This document shows, in pieces, positions 1 through 11,366 of a DNA stretch of 64,000 nt. Under the pieces are notes generated by a model that worked only from the letters and a program-made list of their open reading frames with translations, did not search any database and was not told the origin of the DNA. A program made the translations under genes and the position numbers. The DNA comes from Phlebotomus papatasi (taxonomy: Eukaryota; Arthropoda; Insecta; Diptera; Psychodidae). The DNA lies in contig NC_077222.1 of the NCBI RefSeq assembly GCF_024763615.1, forward strand, positions 71,920,001 to 71,984,000, written 5' to 3'. Numbering within the stretch: the stretch's first letter is position 1; every line of letters starts with the position of its first letter.

Positions 1-53
1 ATATAATAGTTCAGAGAGGAAAAAAATTTTCCATTGCATGAAAACTCGGAAAA

Positions 54-885
54 ACCCCGGGTCACATATGACCCTATTGTCCTTAAGGGAAGTGTACATA
101 GCGTTTCCAAAATCTATATCACGGGCTATTTAAGAGATGTTTTTGCTTGTAAATAGTTATTAATTTGGCCATGGCAAACTGGATTGTTTTGATGAATACT
201 GTACTCCTGGTGTTCAAGAAATCTTCCTGGTAATCCCTTGAACAATCACTGTCACAATATCTTGAGTGGTATTTGGCAAAAATAAACTTATCCACATATT
301 TATTCACACACAATACAATTGCACAATATGAGACGCTTGCAGAATACTCTAAAATATTGCAAAATATTTTATAATTCATCAGATATAAGATGAAATGTCC
401 AGGAGCAAGATGCCCCACCTGCATTTCACAAAGAAAAACAATGTCCCAACTACATTTCGCTATAGGTGTGGGAAGAAACACTGTTACCCTTGCCGACAAT
501 AGGGTCATATATGACCCAGAAAATTCTACACGCTTTTCTGGAAAATTGAGAGTAGTTTATTATATCAAAATATGCAAGATACTATCTTTGGATATTCTAT
601 TTTGTGTTTCTAAAGAACTTTTTGCTGAAAAAAATAAATTAATATAAAAAAATTTGAAAAAGAAAAGTAATTTCACAAAGTTCGAAATTCGTGATTTTTG
701 ATCTCAAATATTTTCTTTTCCTGAATATCTGGAGTCTTGAGAAAATTAGCCAAGAATTTTACATCCTTCTATTATGATGTCGTGCACAAACCGATAGATT
801 TCAATTAATGTAAATAGTCAAAAAAAAATTGTTTTTTCCCCGGGTCATATATAACTCTAATGACGCGAAAGAGTTAAGGCATTAT
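54..885. repeat. Inverted GGGTCATATATGACCC repeats (family Q)
   Basis: GGGTCACATATGACCCTATT at 58-77 faces its near complement at 495-517, and a third related end at 839-880 runs into GAGTTAA. The motif is itself palindromic. It looks like a decayed TTAA-type DNA element; no coding capacity. Confidence 0.45.
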
Positions 886-1007
886 TTCCAAAACTCTTGA
901 AATTATCTTGAAACTTTGCATAGTACTTAGCATACTCACTAGTATACAACTTTATTAAAGATATCTATTAATGTTTTTGTCACATTTATTTAAATCATCA
1001 AAGAATA

Positions 1008-1278
1008 CAGCAGAGCCTCGCTATAGACCATATTTGGTTCCAGATTTGACACTTGGGTCGCACTATGGTCCATGTCATTTTTTTAATTCTCGCTCTCTTC
1101 ATTATGGATCACAATTATCACAACTACTCAATAAAGTTTGCCAAAAATATTAAAATAATTATGACAACATTGCATGTCGCGTACTAAAAAACATAACCTA
1201 ACTTAAAATCGGTGTTTTGAAATCAACGGTCGATAAATTGTGAACTATAGAGCGATGGCCTATAGCGGGGTTCTACTG
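1008..1278. mobile_element. TA-flanked MITE, pogo/Tc1-like ends
   Basis: 271 bp. The ends CAGCAGAGCCTCGCTATAG and the complement of CTATAGCGGGGTTCTACTG are inverted, and TA lies at both borders (1006-1007, 1279-1280). The terminus is close to that of pogo-like elements. Confidence 0.65.
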
Positions 1279-1906
1279 TAATTCACCGCATCTCAAAAAT
1301 ACAGGCTCTCCCCTATACGGTTCTTTAATGCCACCGAGCAAAAAGGAAGCTGAAAGAAATAGGAAAAAAGGATTCAATATTGCTCAGATTATTTCTTTTT
1401 ACCACGGAAGAGATTTTCATTCTCTTTTTTTTATTACAGTGCTTTTTATCCTGTCGACATTGGAAGGAAAAAAAAGCAACCACCCGCTGTTATTGAAGGG
1501 GGCACTCAAAATCCTTCATACCAACCACTGAGCAATATTTTCTACCTCCTTCCCCCAATCATCTCCTTACGGTTCTCATCCTTCATTCAACCGCCTGACT
1601 TAATGTTTAAACGACAGTACAAAGGAATTTATATGCCTCAATATTGGCTCTATTTCATCTATTTGGTGTTTATGCAAATGTCTCGACAGCCCTCAAAATT
1701 GAACTTATTGTGTCAATATTGTGTATAAAAAGAAGAACCACTCATTTAATAATATTTATGTGACTTTCTTACAATATTATGCTTTAAATTTTGAAAATTC
1801 AATGAGTGGATCAAGTAAATATTTGCCAGATCAACCCCAATTTCTCCAATAGAATCCCCCAAATGACTCTCAATTTTTCAAATACAGCACCACACTTCAT
1901 GAAGTA
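1279..1906. other. No gene seen
   Basis: AT-rich DNA with one 67-codon frame at 1328-1531 that has no recognisable content. Confidence 0.6.
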
Positions 1907-4587
1907 CACAGTAAAAAATAATTACTACGATTATCGCGTGTAATGGGAGTAAATCGATTATCGTAGTAGTTTTCGCTGAATATCTCTAGTTGAATTTAAC
2001 CCGCTGAATTTTTTTTAAGTTGAAAATTTTTAGTTTAATATTTCTAAAGTTGAATTTAACGGGCTGAATTTTTTTCCGTTTAATTTAGCTTAGTTGAATA
2101 GATTGAGTTGATTTTTTTTCGTTGAATTTTCTTTTAGCTGAATTTTTTTAAGTTGAATTTCCTTTTGGTTTGTTTCGTTAATATAAATTATAAATAAAAC
2201 AAATTCGAATAAATTCAAGTATTTTTTTTATTATTTTCTTCTTTGGGAACATAATAATAATTGAACATGTTGAACGATGTAATATCCACTGAAAACGCTC
2301 CTTACAAGCATTTTGTATGGATTAGTGGCCCGTTGTCCATACAAATATAACGTATTCACAAATGTCCTTGTCTAAAAAAGAATAAAAATTGTAAAGAAAA
2401 AAATTAAGATATGGGAAAAGTTAGGTAGTCATGTTACAAGCATTATAGTTAAGTCTTAAAATAACTATTTTATTTTAAGGGCTTACGTGAGTCGCGCAGT
2501 CTTGGAAAAAACAGCATATTATTCTTTGACGTCTTTCTTCAACATAATAAACAGAAAAATAATTCGAGCTCATAAGCATAAAAATGTATAACATTTTATC
2601 TATATTTTCTGAAATTTGCAATTAAAAATCTTTAAAATTCACCTATTGGGACCTGATTTTCGGAGACTTATTTTGAAAAAACATGCTTTTCCGTGGACAA
2701 GATTTCTCAGAGTATATTCATCAGAAATAAAAAAAAAACTAAATATTTCCTGTTAGCTTATGAGTTAAGCTCGTACTTGAACGGTAGTATTTTTCATCTT
2801 GATCACAACTTATTTTACAAGAGAAATCGTGGTATAAAATACGACAAAAAATGTATTTTTTTATCTAAAATTCTACCAATACTAATTTTATTTTAAAAAA
2901 TCTACCATTCAAGTACGAGTTTACTCGTCAGCTAATAGGAAATATTTATCTTTTTGATTTCTGATAAATACACTCTGAGAAATCTTGTCCACGGAAAAGC
3001 ATGTTTTTTTCAAAATAAGTATCCAGAAATCTGGTCTCAACAGTGGAATTTTAAAGATTTTTAATTTAAAATTCCAGAAAATATTGTTTAAATGTTGTAA
3101 TTTTATATGCTTAACAACTTAAATTATAATAAATATTTTAATATCGAAAAAAATTACAGAAAATATGGTATTTTCTAATCTTTTTGACTCATCTACTCTC
3201 TTAAGTGTAATATTAGCAGATTGTTAGCATAATTTATGTCTGTGTTTGGAATTTTACGTGAAATTTTTAAAATTACAGTGCCATACTAAAATGCATTTAC
3301 GATTCTTATAAAGCAAAATTCAGTGATTACTTATGTCTCAAAACGATTTTAATACCAAGGAAAAATTATGCACAAATTTAAATTAATTGAAAACACAAAT
3401 TTAAATTAATTCATATCAATAACTCATATCACTACAACCATAATGCTTGTAAAATTTTGATTCTGCAAACTTACCTAATATTTGTCTGGATGGTGGCTCA
3501 CTCCTAAAGATAAATATTTTTAACATCCGTCTCCGCCTGTGAATTAAAATAAATTTTAAAAAAATAAAACTAATGCCCTATGTTGATATCTGAATAATAA
3601 AATATGGATGGCAAAGCGTTCTAGATTTGCGGAATGCTCGATTCGCGAAATACATATTTCCTTGAATATTTTCATTTTACATGGCTTGATACATACCGAC
3701 TTAATACAGATTGAATTAATTATTAAATTGCAAAAAACAACAAAGAGCAGTAAAAAAGTTTTGGATGGCAATTAATTAAATTTGGTTAAAATTTAAAAAT
3801 GGATAAACCTGAGAGAACTTTTCACAATAACTTTAATTCTTAATTTTTTTTTATATAAGACACGAGGTCGAGCATTTCGCAAAGCTAGAACGCTTTGTTT
3901 CCCTGTTTTGCTCTCTCAGGAAAAAAATATGTTTTGCATACTTTTTGTCTCCCTTAATTCCATTTTGAGGCTTAAGGGAGATATGTTTGGAGCACTAGAG
4001 TTTTCTTTTGGCTGGATTTGTTTATTTTGGGAGCTCAGACAGTCAGATTCAGATTTCCATGCGTGGAGCTGATTGATGTCGAATGATCCAAAGAAATCCT
4101 CAGCTTTTGAGAAATTCGTGAATTTCTCAATTTTCTGGAAATCTATCTGACTTCCTGTGTCCCTGGGTTTAGGAAAATTGTCAAAAACTTACCGTAAAAT
4201 AGTGAAAAACTGTTGAGATTGTCAGCTTCCTTTTGCACTTGTGCTGCACAATGACACCTTTGTGAACTTCTAACGCCGCCGCCGCAGTGGGCTTTTCATT
4301 ACAACGATAATTGGTTGAAAATTCAGGTAAAGTTGAATTTTACAACGATAATCGTTGAAAAGCTCAACTCAAGGTTTAAAATTGCCACAATAATCAGATG
4401 AAAATTTCAACTTTCAGTTGAATATTCAACTAAAGTTAAATATTCAACTGATAGTTTAATTTTCAAGTAAAAGTTGAATTTTACAGCAATAATCGTTTGA
4501 AATTTCAACTTTTTGTTCTAATATTACTACGATTATCGGTTTAATGTCGGGAATTCAACTAGAAAAATTCATCTTGTTTTTACTGTG
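1907..4587. mobile_element. Composite 2.7-kb element with CACAGTAAAAA ends
   Basis: CACAGTAAAAA and TTTTTACTGTG are perfect 11-bp inverted ends with TA outside each. Inside both arms (1930-2160 and 4300-4575) a GTTGAATTT-type unit recurs, with CTACGATTATCG near each end. The middle hosts the foldback at 2543-3136 and another inverted pair (GGCAAAGCGTTCTAG near 3610 against CTAGAACGCTTTG near 3885). Confidence 0.5.
2543..3136. mobile_element. Foldback element, family A copy 1
   Basis: Arms of about 240 bp (2543-2785 and 2902-3136) are near complements; an example is TTTCTCAGAGTATATTCATC against ACACTCTGAGAAA. The 67-codon frame inside (2693-2896) is an accident of the repeat. Confidence 0.7.
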
Positions 4588-6197
4588 TATAAGAGAAGTA
4601 AGAAATGAAAATTCACTTCCTCTCAATTAACACCTACTTTTTCACCTTTCATTTATCTAGTGAGATTTACCAGAGAAAATTGAAAAATTTTTCAGGTGCT
4701 ATTTTCTTTTTGCAGAAAGAAATCTCTCTAGCTGTGGAAATGGAGAATCACAGAACTAACATATTCTTTCTTACCCAGTATCTTTTTTTTTTTGTTCTGT
4801 CTCACACTCATGCAAAGCTACATAAATGAGCTATATTTCATGTAAGCGCCAGGTGTAATGAATCTCACAATCTCCCATATTTACAAAATTCACTTGCTAC
4901 ATCTTTAAGAGGAAGGAGATCAAGTTAATCATCTAACATTGCGCACATGCAGGGTGGTTTGCATTTTTTTCCTTCTACATTCAGCCGTCATACAAAAGAA
5001 TAAAACTCATAAAATTTACGCTTCCCTCGTTCTTTCTCTTTTTTAGGGGTGAAAGTGTGTGAAAACCAGTGTTTCAAATCTTATTTACTTTTTTTTACTT
5101 GTGTAAACTCTCCCTTAAATCACTTAATTTTCCGAAGACACTTTCAACACCGAGACTGACATAAACAGTGAATTTTTCTCATTTGAAAATTTGCTTAAAA
5201 GATTTCAACAACACTAAACATGCAGTATGTCCCGGTCTCGTGCGAAATATTTCTATTTTTTCCTAGATATAAGTTTAAATGATTTTAATGCTCAGAGTCC
5301 CAAAAGGTTCAAAATATCAGCAACTATAATGTCACATCACCTTTGAAAAAAATCTATTGACTTTGAAGAAACATTGCGGTTTTAATTTATTAATTTTATT
5401 TTAAATTTTAGGTTAAATATTTTCTCTAACCAACATAATAAAAAAATTATTTAATTCAAACTTTTAATCATATAAACATATATCATATCGTATAGTAACA
5501 AAAAATTAGAGGCTCTATGTCCTGTACTTTCATTTCGAATAAACTTAAAACTTTGAAAAAATACTGTTGAGATGTTGAACATTACAAAAAAAAAAAAAAA
5601 ATAAAATATAAAAATTGTAAAAATGTCGTTTTGTTTTTGAAAGCTGTAAGACCTACCTTACCCCTTAACTAATCTTGCTTAACTAATTTCAACAATTAGT
5701 ACCGTTTAAAAGGCCGTGAAATTCTCTACAAAAAGTACGTATTTTATGTGAGATTCTTAACAATCTCACCTGCAATCCTAACAAAATCTTATGTCCTCCG
5801 ATCGGTCCCAACCTTTGCCAAAATGTTTTTGGCCGCTTCCTGATCACAAATATGTATATGGAAGGCTAAAAACCGTTCCTGTCCGACCGTCTGGCCCCTC
5901 TTTGGAGCTTAATATCTCTTAAACTAAGAGAGATATCGACTTGCGGTTTTCGGAAGTCTCAGGAAATCTCTTTCTATTTTTAACCCAATATTACAAAAAT
6001 TCAATACCAAAAAGTAGTATTTTATGATAATTCCAAGTAATGTAAATCTCGAAAACTCTTTATAAAAAATTCTTAAGTCTCAAATAGGTAACGTTTCTAA
6101 AACCATTAACAAAAGTCTGTTAATTTGAAGTAGGTAACGAAAAAATATTTAAAAAAGGCGAAAAAAAGAGTGATTTTAAAATTGAATAGCATAAAAC
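4588..6197. other. No gene seen
   Basis: AT-rich DNA. Near 5880-5950 there is a piece of the CCGTCTGG / AGAGATATCGACTT repeat described at 49650. No supported frame. Confidence 0.55.
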
Positions 6198-6448
6198 CAC
6201 TGAGAAAAAAAGGGTGCAATTAACTTTTTTTCCTCATAACTTTAAGACTTTTTAGGTGTAAAAATATATTAACATTTTTTAATGTTAATTTTACTCCTTT
6301 TTAAGGGTAAAATTAACATGAAAGAGGGTAACTTTAACCCCCAATACACCTAAAAAGGGTAATATTTACACCGATTTCGGATCAATACTGCAGGGTCAAA
6401 TAAATATTTCTGGAATGTTATTTTAACGTTTTCGGATTTCTCTCAGTG
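6198..6448. mobile_element. MITE family B, copy 1
   Basis: 251 bp, CACTGAGA...TCTCAGTG. The body is shared with the copies at 44441 and 58933. The flanking TA is lost here. Confidence 0.75.
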
Positions 6449-9079
6449 ACATAACAAACAAAAAAAGGTAAACAATAAGAAAATTAATCCAAGCTAAAGT
6501 TAAAGCAGAAAATTCAAAGTCGATTTTTCAAAGTCGATAACTTATTCCATGTCGTCGTAGTAATTAATAACGATAGAAATTATATGGATCCTGGAATTAG
6601 GATTGACTATTAAAAAAAACTTGTACAATAAATTATAGCTCCTTTACTTCAAGTGTATTTAGTAAACTTCTAAAAGCATCAACTTTTGTTTGATCGTTAA
6701 AATTTTAATTAGGCAACTGTTGATGTATACATCCAAGTAAAGCACAACACCCTCGACAGGTTGTACATTTTGTTGTCTAATCCTGAAAGGACCAGAGTGA
6801 GAGAGAGGAGAAATGTTTAGCACCTCGAGAAGTGTATGAAAATGATAAGAATTTCAAATTCCCTTCTTTATGATCTTTTCTTTTGCCTACAACAGGGTGT
6901 CCTCTTTTGAAGGGAAAAATATTAAAGTTTATTTTTCCTCTTCACCAATTCTTACCTAACTTTTTCTTCTCCATGAGTGCGAACAAATGCGAACAAGGCA
7001 AGACCAAAAATGTTTGCACTAAATGCGAAATCGAATATAATTGGGGGAATAATACATGGAAAAAAGGGAAACTATATTCACCCCTGATTTTCCCGTAAAA
7101 GCGTGCAAAGTATGAAATCCTCATCATCCGCCGCCAAATCTCATAAATACCACATTTCCGTCCCTTGCATGTAAGAAGATATGAAATCACAAATCAATAC
7201 AGGATTGTCATATAAAAGACTTTCAACTAAGAATCATTGCTTAGGAATAATCGGAATAATAAATTTGATGAAAGTCAGGCATTCACAATTGCACAGGATT
7301 TTCCATTTTATTACACATCCCCACACCAATTTATAGCATATTTTCAAAACATTTCTATAAAAGAGATATTCAGCAAGAGCTATCCCCAAAATAAGATGAC
7401 AGAATAAGTAATTAAAATGAAAGCTAAATCCATATAGAAATAATGCGGGGAAAAATGTTCCATCAGTCTGTATTTTATTGAAAGAAAGTTTATCCCCTCT
7501 TTTGGAAAATGGAAAAGACTAAATCGTCTCTCGCATCACCCTTGTTATGGATTTTCTATATTTTTTAAGATTGTTGAGAAAGTCATTGAGGAAAACTTCA
7601 ATCATCCCCTCGAACAGGAAAGACCCGCATTCATTGTCTAGCATTTCTAACAAGGGATTTATAATTGAAATGATTCACACAACATTCATCGTCCTCTTTT
7701 CTAATGGCACTTCACAACGTACTTCAGTCGGCTTTTATACCAAAAGGCTCTAAGAAGATACAGAAGATACATGTGATTTAACTAAAATTACTCTCTTTTG
7801 TCTCGTTCCGGCTGATATTTTCTCTGTTCATCATAGGTAAACCACAACTAAATAGTCTGTCTCTCAATCTCTAACAGCATTGACTTTTTGAATCTAACCA
7901 CAAATGACAATTCAAGTCAACCACATTGTCGGCGGACTGAAGATAAAAATTATGCAGAAAAGGGGAGATATATATTATATATTAAAGAAAATTCTGCCAT
8001 TCGCATTATTCACAGTGGAAAACTTTTAATATGAAAATTCCAAATTCCATAAATCAGAAAGGATTACGTTAATACACATCATAATTCTACCAAGTTCTTC
8101 AAGTAAAAGCAATGTGAGAAGAATTAGATGATTTTCTAGGGAGATCATCAATGGAATGAAAATAAATTCATCACCATGTTAACTGAAGAGGGAAGATGAA
8201 GAAACTTTGAAATTGGTTACATTTGGTAAATTGATTAGAATTACTCACGCGACGCTTTTTCATTCTCAGACTTCCTTCTTCATTCGCCACTCAATTTTTC
8301 CCCAAAATGTGAAATTGGAAAGAAGAAAATACTGAGGAAAGCATCGCTTGGATTAAAGTTTCAATGGCTCAGATGTTCTTCGGTGGACACGAAAAGATTG
8401 AAATATTCTGCTTCACTTGTCATCTTAAAAAGCCACACCAATCATTTTCCATCAACTCAATTTTTACAGCAGATATATGGTAACGTATAGTGAAATGAAA
8501 TTTAAATTGAAGAAATAAAGCCCTTTGTTATATAATATGGATAAATTTCCATTTTCTGCCTTATTCACTTTCGTTGGTGCAAAAAAAAAAGCTTTCAGGA
8601 GCGATACACAACTTTTTTTTAGTGGCTTATTCCTTCGACTTTACAATTGAATAAAGATCCACAAAAAATGTGAGATATTCTCTCTTTCAATACCTCACGA
8701 TGGATTCGAGTTATCATAAAGAAAAAAAATAGTAAAAACCTCAGAAGATGATAAAAACGAAAAGAGAAAAGAAAATCCCAAATGGATGAGAAAGTAAAAG
8801 TCACTTGAGTGACCGGAAGAGGAATCTAATTTGAATTTGAAAGACATGAATTCACTTTGAGGATAAAGAACTTCACAAGGGTGACATTTTTATATCTAAC
8901 CACAAATCCTCAAAGAGGGAGCAAGTAAAATGTGACACAAAGTCTACGAAATTTTTCATGAAACTTTTCCAAATAGAAATTTTCGAAGTATTTACTCACT
9001 GAAGTAACTTGAATTTAATGACAGAAATAATACTGAATGCAAGATCTCGGAATGGTAATACGAAATTTAATTTATGAAT
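6449..9079. other. No gene seen
   Basis: 2.6 kb of AT-rich DNA without a supported exon, tRNA or clear repeat; frames are under 85 codons. Confidence 0.5.
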
Positions 9080-9087
9080 AGGTACAT

Positions 9088-9386
9088 TAGGGCGTTTCAA
9101 CTAGGAAAAAAATTTTTTTGGCACTATTCTCACGGTGTTGTATTTGATGAGATAAGAAAGTTTTTCTTCTACGACCATGATCAGACGCTATTTAGAGGTG
9201 GCTGAACGACCCTCTCTGTAGTGTAAAATCCGGTAAAATCAGAAATTTGTTCTACAGAGAGGGTCGTTCAGCCACCTCTAAACAGCGTCTGATCATATGG
9301 TCGTAGAAGAAAAACTTTCTTGTCTCATCAAATACAACACCGTGAGAATAGTGCCAAAAAAATTTTTTGCTAGTTGAAACGCCCTA
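9088..9386. mobile_element. hAT-like palindromic MITE with 8-bp target duplication
   Basis: 299 bp, almost wholly an inverted repeat (TAGGGCGTTT...AAACGCCCTA), with AGGTACAT directly repeated at 9080-9087 and 9387-9394. Arm identity is high, so it is young. Confidence 0.85.
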
Positions 9387-9871
9387 AGGTACATCCCTGA
9401 ACTGCTTTGGTGACCGATAACTTTATCTTACTAGATTTCTAGACGCATAATAATTTGTTGTAATAAAAGGATAGTGTTATGTTTCACATGACGTAGCGCG
9501 TAGCACATACGTAGCACTTTCAGAACCAGAAAAAACAGTGATTCATAGGAATTCAAACACAGAACGCTTATAATGTACAACCTGTACAACAATCCTTGTA
9601 TTAGTTTACAAAATAACTGTTATTTTTACTGCTCGAACACCGGGGAGCATAGTTTATCGTCGGTCGCCTCCAAAAAAGCCATTGGTTTTTCACCTCTCTA
9701 AAATTTTCATCTTCCACCCTGCGGGTACCATTTCTTTTAATACATCTTCGAGGTTCAGACGATTTTTGAAAAATTATGTCAGTCTTGTGCGTCTATCCAT
9801 TTGATGTTTCTGTCTGAGCCATAATGAAACGTGAAGAGTAATTGTTTGAAATAAAGTTTTTTGAAGTCTTA

Positions 9872-10247
9872 GGGCAGAATCACATTGATAGTAAAATGCT
9901 TACCGTATTTCGTTAATTTACGCATTTTCATTTCAATTCTTACGCAAATTCCCGATTACCGTATTACTTTATCTCATACTCGGTAGCACTAGGTGAAAAT
10001 AATATTTAAAAAAAATTGAAGAAATGTAACGAAAATACGATAAACGATGAGCAAAAAAACCTATACAATTAATTTCTCGTACAGTTTTTTTTGCTCACCG
10101 TTTATCGAATTTTCGTTTTATTTCTGCAATTTTCTTATATTATTTTCATTTAGTGCCACCGAGTATGAGGTACGGTAATACGGTAATGGAAAATTTGCGT
10201 AAGAATTGCAATGAAAATGCGTAACTTAACGAAATACGGCGATTTTT
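9872..10247. mobile_element. PIF/Harbinger-like MITE family C, copy 1 (right end lost)
   Basis: Starts GGGCAGAATCACATTGATAG after TTA and matches 46698-47125 through the central palindrome, but stops near ACGAAATACGGCG before the right terminus. Confidence 0.7.
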
Positions 10248-10794
10248 CACTGCGCAATTTCTTTTTAAGCTTACTGGTTTGCAACCGATTTTAACCGATT
10301 TATATATCGCTTCAAATAGCACCATTCCATTCTCGTCTGAGCAAAGAGCTCATCGACATGACTATCATCTTCACCGGAACCAAACCTCTTTGGAGGTTTA
10401 TCATGACATTCATTTTTTTTGTTTCCCATCCTCTTCCTTTTTCAAAACCTTTTAGAAGTTTCATAAGCAGACATTTTGCCAAGATACGAGAATACTGTTG
10501 AACAATTGTATTAACAGCTTTTGAAGTTTTCAGATTACAAAAGATCTAGAGAGCATATTTGCTAAACAGAATTGAATCATATTCGGAATGATAGGAAAAG
10601 TCTTGGAATTTCCGTTTATGAGTGATAAACGAACGGGTTATAAATCCATAATTATTTTTTAATAGAAATTTGATTGTATAGCTCCTGTACTATTTTGGCG
10701 ATCTTTCGGAATAATTTATAAATCGGTTAATAATTTATAAATCGGTAATAAAATCGGTTAAAAATTTGAGAGATCCTCGAACTCATGAACAACA

Positions 10795-11366
10795 CACTGG
10801 TAAAAGTAAAAGGATCAAATTGATCCAAATTTAATCCTTTTGCAAAGTAATATAATAATAATAATAATGGTGGCACAACGTTCCATAGAAGAACTAGGCC
10901 TTCCCACAAGGGGAGTTCGGGACATCTAATATTATTTTTTCTTAAACAGGGATAGAGTTGTCAGTCCCATGCCCCGTGGAATCAAGTGCAGTGAAGCTCA
11001 CTGGATGCAATTCGAACACATTTCGTCAGTTGGATCAGCATTTGTCGTAACTTTCTCAGCGCTTGATCAGCACTTCTTCTAACACCATGGAAATACACAC
11101 ACAATACAAGAAGTGCTGAGAAAGTTACGACAAATGCTGATCCAACTGACGATTTAACGCCAGAAAAATTCCTGGTGACCTAAAGGGGATTGGAACCCGG
11201 GAGACTTGCATCATACGGCAAGTGCTCTACCACTTGACTTATTGAGATCCCATTTTTGCAAAGAATGGATCAAATTTCGAACTTTGAATGCACATTTATA
11301 ATATTGATCCATCCTTTGTAAAAGGATTAAATTTGGATCAATTTGATCCTTTTATTTTTACTAGTG
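10795..11366. mobile_element. DNA element with 50-bp inverted ends, interrupted by a SINE
   Basis: CACTGGTAAAAGTAAAAGG on the left matches the complement of CCTTTTATTTTTACTAGTG on the right, and the match extends through GATCAAATTGATCCAAATTT. The interior is occupied by the SINE at 10848-11253. Confidence 0.7.
10848..11253 (-). mobile_element. tRNA-derived SINE with 10-bp target duplication
   Basis: On the minus strand the head starts GGGATCTCAATAAGTCAAGT near 11250 and has an A-box-like TAAGTCAAGTGG, a CTTGC/GCAAG anticodon-type stem and the B box GGTTCCAATCC. A central hairpin follows (arms near 11025-11060 and 11115-11150), and the tail is (ATT)n. TTTTGCAAAG is repeated at 10838-10847 and 11254-11263. 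Confidence 0.8.
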
